From positions 2,356,001 to 2,420,000 of the forward strand of contig JAESUZ010001723.1 in the NCBI GenBank assembly GCA_017311185.1: a stretch of DNA of 64,000 nucleotides, written 5' to 3'. The notes below the pieces were generated by a model that had not been told where the DNA came from, searched no databases, and saw nothing but the letters and a program-made list of their open reading frames with translations. Of this stretch, positions 58,901 through 64,000 are shown in pieces. The translations under genes were made by a program, and so were the position numbers. The first letter of the stretch is position 1. Each line of letters begins with the position of its first letter. This DNA is from Proteles cristata cristata. Its lineage: Eukaryota; Chordata; Mammalia; Carnivora; Hyaenidae.

Positions 58901-61900
58901 CAGGCCAGTGAGCAAGGCCTTGTTGTGGCTGTCCACCCTCAGGCTATTAAAGTCAGCCTGGCTCCTTAAAGAGTCTGGGAAGCTGAGAGCAGCTCAGGGA
59001 GGCCTCAGAGGCCAGGCCTGTGTAAGGAGGCAGGAGACTCACAGGCAGAAGGACAGAGTGCCATCATCCAGGTCGATCAGGCAGCTCACGATGTCCCCCG
59101 CTGCCCATGCCTACCAAGGGAAGAGGCCTTACAGACACACAGAAGCCTAGCGGCCTGCCCGCTCTGCCCCCAGCCATGTCACCACTACCTCCCAGGGGAG
59201 GTGGCCACAAGTACAGAGGACCTGAGTCCCTGCTCTCTCCGCATGCCCTCAGGCTCTCGTGGCTGTCCAGTGGCTCACACCCAAGCTGTGTGGATGAACA
59301 TGGGGCAGGTGGGCTACAGGGGTCTCACCTTGCCATAATTGGTCGTGGTCACGTTCCACTTGCGTACCCGGTTCCCATCATAGGCATAAGAGTTGTGTGT
59401 ATCTCCAACCCCCTCCTAGGGAGGAAGGGTCTGTGAGATCCAGAGCCTACCAGCCATCAGCCTTGCACCCACAGAGCTCTAGAGAAAAGGGCTGATGCTC
59501 TGAAGGAAGGAGCGATTTCCTGGCCTGGGTTGCCGTTGCCCTAGGATGGGGTGGGACACATTCCTCCTCCAGACGGCGGTCGGTGTATGGTCCTGAGTGC
59601 TCGTCATGTGGTCTGGTGGGTTGCCTGAGCCCCAATGAGGACTGTGACAGCAGTGGGTCTCCCTAGGCGGGGGCCTCTCTAACACATACCTCCTGATTAA
59701 AGCGGCAGTTGATAGTGCACCAGCCAATCTGCATGAGTCCCTGAGAGGAGATGAGCACCTCGTAGACCCATTTCCCTGGAATAAACCAAGTCAGGCCCAG
59801 CAGATGGAAAAAGACTGCCTCCTGCCTCAGGCCTGGGCCCACAGATTCCCTCCCAGCAACCTGGGCCACAGCAAAGCATGGTCTCACCTTTGTACACGCA
59901 TGTGGTGGAGCGGATAGTACCAAAGTTGCTGTGCCCGATCACCTGGGTGAAGGGTAGGGATGGTGAGCCTCCTCTCGGGTACACAGAGTGCCTCCCCAAA
60001 GAGGAACGGCCCCAGCCAGCCTCAACTCAGCTCATATTGGTGGTGCCTGCCTGTTCTAGCCAATACAGCACTGAGCCTGAACAAGGCAGGAGGGGTGGCA
60101 GCACGAAAGGAGGGGTTCACGGCTGTGCTGGGAACAGCTTGGGGCTGGAGTCACACCAAGTAGGTGTTAGGGCTGTATCAGGAGGGTTTGGGGGCTGAGG
60201 ACTCAATGAGCACATCAGGAGGGGTTTGTGGCTGTAGCCCCATAAAAAAAGAGAGACCAAGGCCACAGCAGGAACAGTTTGGGGCTGTCAGGAGGGGCTT
60301 GGATCTGGGGGCTCGCCTTGCCCTCACTCACCCCCAGGAGGTCATCATCCACCAGAAGAAGCCCCTCGAAGCCACCTGTGTGGTCCAGGACCACAGTGGA
60401 TGGGCCAAGCCGTCCTTCAACCTGTCCTGAAAAGGAGGGGTAGGTGTGGGGTCAGGCAGGGCACAGGATCTGACAGAATGCATAAAGAATACGGAGCTCA
60501 CCCCCCACCCCCCAATCCCATTCCAGAAGCTGCCACATACCCTGGCTCTCCTCATCCTCATTGTCTACATGTAACAGCTGGTCCAGATGCTCTGGCAGGT
60601 TCTGGAAGTTCAGGGGTTTCCTGGGGAGAGCGAGAGGCTGAGAGGGGCCCAAAAGTCCTTGAAACCAGCCAGATAACACTAAACGCCTCTCCCACTCCCT
60701 TTCCTCTGAGCTTCAGACAGTGGCTGCCTAGATTCCAGAAAAAGGGTTATGCCTAGTCCTAGATTCTGGCATGCTGGGGGGTCAGAAGGCTAGATTACCC
60801 ATTAAACTAAGAAGTACTAGTCCAATATGGTCCATCTCAGGACTTAAAAAAAGAAGAGCCCTCCCTCAATCTTAATTTCCTCATCTGCAAAAAGGGAACA
60901 ACTGCTGAATGTCAGAGATGCTATGAAGAATCCAAGGCATAAGGCGTGCTCTCTGCATGGCCCAGAGCCAGCCTACCCACCCGTAAAGAAGGATCTGTTG
61001 ATCTGCCTGGGAGAGGAAGGCTGGGAGAAGTATCAATCCCCGAGGCAGCCTGTACCAATGACAGCTGGGCCGGCCCTTGATCCCAGGCCTGTGGTCCCAG
61101 CCAGGGAAGTCTGTGTTGAATGAGACATGTCTTGGGAGGATGAAAGGCTGAGCCCTCTAAGCTGCTAGCTGATTCTGTCCTGTACCTACCTGTATAGGAG
61201 AGCAGAGCACATGGCCTGCCTATTTGCCATTTGCCCCAGCCAAGGGGGCTGTGGAAATCTGAGTGGCCCCCTTATATTCCCTGCACACATGCTCAGATGA
61301 GAAAGGCCTCTGCCTGATGCTGGCCAGCCTTGTCCTGAGTACAGCTGCTAAGAATAGCAGGGAATGGGGTGGCAGTAACTAGCAGGGCTCGACTAGAACA
61401 GAGACCAGTGCCCATCTGGACCTGACCCAGACTGCTGGCACCTCTCTGATCCCAGCTCCTTCTCCATTCATTGGTCTAGAAAGTAGGCTCTGGAAGGGGT
61501 CATAAATGGGCCAAAACACCAACTCTCTGGCAAAGTAGCTTAAACTGGCTCAGGGAACACATGCCCCCCTGCTGTGAGCTACTACTGAACTGCTGGAGGT
61601 AGAGATGCATGAATCCTCCTCCCCATTCCTACTAAACTCCAAGCCAAGGTCAACTGGAAGCCATGTAATGGGGTGCCCCACCAGGAGCATGGAAAGCTCC
61701 AGCCAACTTCCTCTTTAAAGACCCCAACAGGTCCAGGGAGAAAGCCTTCTGTCATGGCAGTGCTTACTGGCCCGCACTTGGAAGGCCTGTTGTAGTTCTG
61801 TCCTTGCTCTTGAGAGCAGCTGGGGGCAGCTCAGCCCCAGCAAGTGCCTGCAGCACTGCCTTTGGCAAACCTGGCACTTGCCTGCCCTTTTTAGATTGCC

Positions 61901-63863
61901 TAGGTCCCAGCCCAGGGCTCTGCATCCACACAAGCACTGACTGATGGCCCTGCCACCTGCTCTCCCTCCTGGCAGCCACAGAAGCAGTGGCAGCAGGACC
62001 ATTTCTGATATCACATGAGGTAGGGATCAGATGGCCTTGGAAACAGTCCAGGACTGGGGCTGGAGTGGAAGTGGGTATAGCCCTCCACAAGTAGGAATTC
62101 TATGGCCACCGCAGCCATTTAAATGGAAGAGGCAACAGCCTTTGTGGCTGCCCAGGGAGCAGAGACTGTGGAAGACAGGAGGGACCAGCTGGCAGGGGTG
62201 CTGACAGATAGGGACACCCATGCTTCACTGCAGGAAGATGGAATCCACGTGACCTTCCGAAAAACTAATGTAGTAAGAGTCTTAAAAGTGACTGCAGTTC
62301 AAATGCTCCAGCCACATAATTCCAACCCTGGGCATCGTCAGAGCAGCACGGTTTACAAAAGCGAAAGCCCCTCCAACCCAGGGCAGAGTTAAAGGCTACA
62401 GCAGACCCCTGGCCCTAAAAGATGCCCACCAAGATTGGGATTTGTATACAGAAAATAAACACTCAGGAGATAACATTTAATGACGAAGGTACAGTCTAAA
62501 CTTCTATACACTTTTGGAGGGGAGGAATCGATCCACTATCTTGAGGGCAGTAATGGTTTAACAGGTTATCTGGATGAAAACTAATTGAATTCTACCTTTC
62601 AAATACATGTAGTTTGGGGTGCCTGGGTGGCTCAGTCGGTTAAGCATCCCACTTCGGCTCAGGTCATGATCTCATGGTTCATGGGTTTGAGCCTCACGTT
62701 GGGCTCTGTGCTGAAAGCCAGCTCAGAGCCTGGAGCATGTTTCAGATTCTGTGTCTCCCTCTCTCTCTGACCATCCCCTGCTCACACACACTCTCTCTCT
62801 CTCAGAAATAAATAAAACATTAAAACAAATCAAATACATGTAGTTCATTGTCAATTATTTCTCAATAAAACTTTTTAAAAACTGAAGATAACAGAAATTT
62901 TTAAAAAATTCTATACTACACACATCACAAGCTAAGGAAAACAGAAAAATCATGCTCAAATGGTCAAGTTAGAAGAACAAGATACATAGACGTTTTTTCT
63001 TCTTCTAAGATTCTTCTCAAGTGCACTTGTAACTTTGTTAGGGATGGTAATGCACTCAATCTTCAAGGAAAAGGGACTTGGTAGGGCCTGCATTTTATAG
63101 GTTCAGGTGGAGGCTACAGACGACTGGGGTGGGACAGAAGTGCAGGCAGGTGCACACGGGGACCAGATGCTGACTGTGGAGTAGGAATGAGGTGCTATCC
63201 TGAGGACTGAATGTACACCACTTCCCTAACCTCCACAACTCAGAAAGTAGGTACTAACATGGCCAGGGGAGATGAAGATGCAGAGTCCAGAAGGCAGACT
63301 CTCTGGCCAGAGGTTTCACAGCCTGGAGCGACAGAGGGAGAAGAGAACCCAAGCCAGCCTAACCAGAGACTCTGGGATGGTCCTTTGGAGCAAGGGGCTA
63401 CCCACATGGCCATACCTGCTGGTGGCTGCAGTGGGCGCATGCTCAGGAGAGGAAAAGATGCGGTGCAGGTAGTCATTCAGTAGTTTCTCCTGCACAATGC
63501 CTGTGCCACGGGACAGAAGAAGAGAAGGATCACACAGTCAGTGTAGCTCCCAGACTGTGCTGGCTCTATAGGCTTCTGGCCCCAGGCCAGCCACAGGGGT
63601 CACAAGAGCAGTCACGTTGGGTGCACTGCTCCATCACTGCTGATGAAGAAGAGCTGGCTCACAGGTACAAGGGGTGCAGCAAGGCCTGAAGTTCACTGGG
63701 CCTGGGACTTTACCACCTTTGCCTTTTCCTTCTCCTTCCCTCAACACAAGGAGCCTCCACCCAGCCCTTGTCAGCCCTTACCTGTGACCCTGGATTTCTC
63801 AGCGTCTGATGTCAGCCGATAGCTCTTGCGGGAGAAAGACACTCCGGACCCCTTGGATGCCAT
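37984..63863 (-). CDS. RNF123: RING-type E3 ubiquitin ligase RNF123 (KPC1), complete coding region in 38 exons
   Basis: Catalytic subunit of the KPC ubiquitin ligase (with UBAC1/KPC2), known for ubiquitination of p27Kip1 and for processing of NF-kB p105 to p50. ATG at 63863-63861 ([17 protein letters not shown]); stop TAG at 37986-37984; 1314 codons. B30.2/SPRY domain at about 74-254; acidic stretch DDLDEDEE near 640; C-terminal C3HC4 RING begins CPIC (1254-1257), contains CGHKSC and ends CFFC. Exons, high to low: 63863-63782, 63500-63416, 60620-60541, 60426-60332, 59942-59888, 59775-59690, 59415-59329, 59110-59043, 58847-58722, 58353-58239, 58159-58055, 57630-57505, 57352-57260, 57188-57115, 56373-56256, 56057-55958, 55737-55676, 55487-55416, 55191-55071, 54427-54326, 53136-53030, 52784-52586, 52260-52115, 51831-51748, 50858-50751, 46187-46010, 45144-45070, 44918-44831, 44735-44648, 44560-44476, 43158-43019, 42911-42723, 42629-42554, 42355-42271, 38791-38649, 38494-38400, 38266-38181, 38104-37984. 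Introns 9 and 14 are U12-type. Confidence 0.97.
39265..39340 (+). promoter_or_regulatory. AMIGO3: AMIGO3 core promoter
   Basis: A CCAAT box (39271-39275), a GC box (CCCCGCCCTCC, about 39288-39298) and a TATA-like TATTTAG (39309-39315) are arranged in the usual order and spacing. The inferred start is about 39335-39345, leaving a leader of about 150 bp before the ATG. A long G-run at 39227-39239 lies just upstream. Confidence 0.6.
39493..41016 (+). CDS. AMIGO3: Amphoterin-induced protein 3, LRR/Ig adhesion protein, single coding exon
   Basis: Type I membrane protein of the AMIGO family, which mediates homophilic and heterophilic cell contacts in the nervous system; AMIGO3 is also reported as an NgR1 co-receptor. 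507 residues. Signal peptide about 1-19 ([17 protein letters not shown]); Cys-rich LRRNT about 33-48; six or so LRRs about 65-215 (repeated [26 protein letters not shown]); LRRCT about 219-273; one C2 Ig domain with Cys300-Cys352; membrane span about 384-404; cytoplasmic tail starting with a Cys cluster (407-422). N-glycosylation sequons at 107, 272, 301, 362 and 368. The ATG sits in a strong Kozak context (CCACCATGG); the reading frame is open for 23 more codons upstream but without an ATG. The gene is nested antisense in RNF123 intron 34. Confidence 0.96.
   Translation: MAWLGLLGALLCMLCVGVGSLGTEGFLPSAPHNCPHKCVCAADVLSCAGLGLQDAPAALPAAAADLDLSHNALQRLRPGWLAPLSRLRALRLGHNELEVLGRGVFTNASGLRLLDLSSNALRALGRHDLDGLGALERLLLYNNRLAHLDKHAFHGLGSLSRLYLGCNELSSFSFDHLHGLGTTHLRTLDLSSNRLGRIAVPDLAALPAFLKNGLYLHNNPLPCDCHLYHLLQRWHQRGLSAVSDFAREYMCLAFKVPTSRVRFFEHSRVFENCSAALAQGLEQPEVQLHVQMGRSLRLHCNTSAPAVRIAWVSPQHELLVAPGSRDGSIAVLADGSLAISNVQPQHEGVFVCLAAGPHLHHNQTHEYNVSVHFPHPEPEAFNTGFTTLLGCAVGLVLVLLYLFAPPCPGCRRCYRRTCHCRCWPRVPSPLQELSVQSSVLSTPPDVPSRKASVHKHVVFLEPGRRGLNGRVQLAVAEDFDLYNPVGLRLKAGSESASSTGSEGLVMT
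41892..41897 (+). terminator. AMIGO3: AATAAA poly(A) signal of AMIGO3
   Basis: Canonical AATAAA 876 bp after the AMIGO3 stop, followed by GGTGGCACATGC. The predicted end (about 41915) falls about 355 bp short of RNF123 exon 34, so the AMIGO3 transcript would overlap no RNF123 exon. Confidence 0.75.
43159..44475 (-). other. RNF123: RNF123 intron 30
   Basis: 1.3-kb intron, donor A|GTGAGT, acceptor CCCCTGCAG. No mobile element or exon recognised; a short C-tract lies at 43673-43683. Confidence 0.85.
47117..47151 (+). repeat. G-rich tract, potential G-quadruplex
   Basis: Runs of 4, 12, 6, 3 and 3 Gs broken by single C, TT and A, on the + strand, which is the template strand for RNF123. Confidence 0.85.
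47556..47765 (+). mobile_element. CAN-SINE (+)
   Basis: GGGGCACCTGGGTGGCTCAG head, tail CAGAAATAAAACATTAAAA. Nested in L1. Confidence 0.94.
48454..48640 (+). mobile_element. CAN-SINE (+)
   Basis: AGGGCACCTGGGTGGCTCAG head, tail CAAAAATAAACAAACATT. Nested in L1. Confidence 0.93.
49272..49471 (+). mobile_element. CAN-SINE (+)
   Basis: GGGCCGCCTGGGTGGCTCAG head, CTTTCTTTCTCTCAAAAACG tail. At the 3' end of the L1. Confidence 0.92.
49610..49780 (+). mobile_element. CAN-SINE (+), shortened
   Basis: GGGGTGCCTGGGTGGCTCAG head and CAAAGATAAATAAACATTTA tail; part of the middle is missing. Flanked by TGCCTAGGCTA / TGCCTAGGCCA, a likely target duplication. Confidence 0.92.
56374..57114 (-). other. RNF123: U12-type GT-AG intron 14 of RNF123
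   Basis: The donor on the - strand is GTCCT|GTATCCTTCC, matching RTATCCTT. The 3' end has CCTTGAC (56389-56383) with its branch A 10 nt before the final AG (CGACCACCAG) and no polypyrimidine tract. Joining CT|C gives Leu426, in frame with [10 protein letters not shown]. Length 741 bp. No repeats seen inside. Confidence 0.93.
58354..58721 (-). other. RNF123: U12-type AT-AC intron 9 of RNF123
   Basis: Read on the - strand, exon 9 ends TTGCG and the intron begins ATATCCTTTT, a textbook minor-spliceosome AT-AC donor. It ends CTTAACTCTGTGCCAC, with a CTTAAC branch site (58369-58364) whose branch A is 11 nt before the terminal AC. Joining CG|C restores Arg255 and then Tyr-Pro-Val in frame. No GT donor anywhere nearby gives the correct frame. 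Length 368 bp. It separates the SPRY domain from the following region. Confidence 0.95.
60621..63415 (-). other. RNF123: RNF123 intron 2
   Basis: 2.8-kb U2-type intron. Its only recognised repeat is the SINE at 62616-62826. The rest (60630-62600 and 62850-63400) is GC-moderate unique-looking DNA in which I find no exon. Confidence 0.9.
62616..62826 (+). mobile_element. CAN-SINE (+) with exact 16-bp target duplication
   Basis: Flanked by TCAAATACATGTAGTT at 62599-62614 and 62830-62845. GGGGTGCCTGGGTGGCTCAG head, tail CAGAAATAAATAAAACATT. The only SINE in RNF123 outside intron 25. Confidence 0.96.
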
Positions 63864-63892
63864 CCTTCATTTCTTATGGGCAGCCAGTGGTC
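63864..63892 (-). other. RNF123: 5'UTR part of the first RNF123 coding exon
   Basis: On the - strand an acceptor (GACTCAGCCCCCAG) ends at 63893, followed by 29 bases of leader ending GAAATGAAGG before the ATG. This implies at least one upstream non-coding exon, and the promoter, beyond the right edge of the window. The DNA from 63893 to 64000 shows nothing else I can name. Confidence 0.65.
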
Positions 63893-64000
63893 CTGGGGGC
63901 TGAGTCAGAGGTAGAGCCTATCTATTTGAGGCCAGCCAAGTGTCCCCATACCTACCTCAGTTCTGGGGTGGTAAGAAGGCTTGAGAGCAGGCGAGGCCAG

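Overview
This window looks like mammalian nuclear DNA from a carnivoran, most likely a cat-like (feliform) species. The main evidence is about 46 tRNA-Lys-derived CAN-SINE copies. Each has a tRNA-like head, a CT-rich body and an AAATAAAT/A-rich tail. The introns also hold fragments of carnivore-style L1 3' ends. I cannot name the species from the sequence alone. The four genes are those of the mammalian IP6K1-GMPPB-AMIGO3-RNF123 block (human 3p21.31), here in the orientation where IP6K1, GMPPB and AMIGO3 lie on the + strand and RNF123 on the - strand.

Layout. Positions 1-34840 are IP6K1: the 3' part of a long 5' intron, five exons that together encode the complete 441-residue protein, and a 2.9-kb 3'UTR. 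Its introns carry about 40 SINEs and many L1 pieces. Positions 34640-35600 form a CpG-rich promoter that starts GMPPB (35435-37553, nine coding exons, 360 residues). From 37984 to 63863 the - strand carries all 38 coding exons of RNF123 (1314 residues). Its upstream non-coding exon and promoter lie beyond the right edge. Inside RNF123 intron 34, on the opposite strand, sits AMIGO3 (39493-41016), a single-coding-exon gene with its own CCAAT/TATA-like promoter and poly(A) signal. GMPPB and RNF123 end tail to tail and appear to share one AT-rich poly(A) segment near 37780.

I rebuilt all spliced genes by hand. The reading frame stays open through every junction, and the protein lengths equal those I recall for human (441, 360 and 1314 residues; AMIGO3 is 507 against 504). 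These are therefore intact single-copy orthologues. The products do not form one pathway: IP6K1 makes inositol pyrophosphates, GMPPB makes GDP-mannose for glycosylation, AMIGO3 is an LRR/Ig cell-surface adhesion protein and RNF123 is a RING E3 ubiquitin ligase.

The most notable signal is splicing. Three introns in this one block carry clear minor-spliceosome (U12-type) signatures: IP6K1 intron 27667-30857 (GT-AG), RNF123 intron 9 at 58721-58354 (AT-AC) and RNF123 intron 14 at 57114-56374 (GT-AG). Other points of interest are the nested and antisense gene arrangement, a compact NF-Y/CRE-like GMPPB promoter that overlaps the IP6K1 3' end, and two generations of SINE with several exact target-site duplications. 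I see no prokaryotic-type system, CRISPR array, intact virus or intact transposon.
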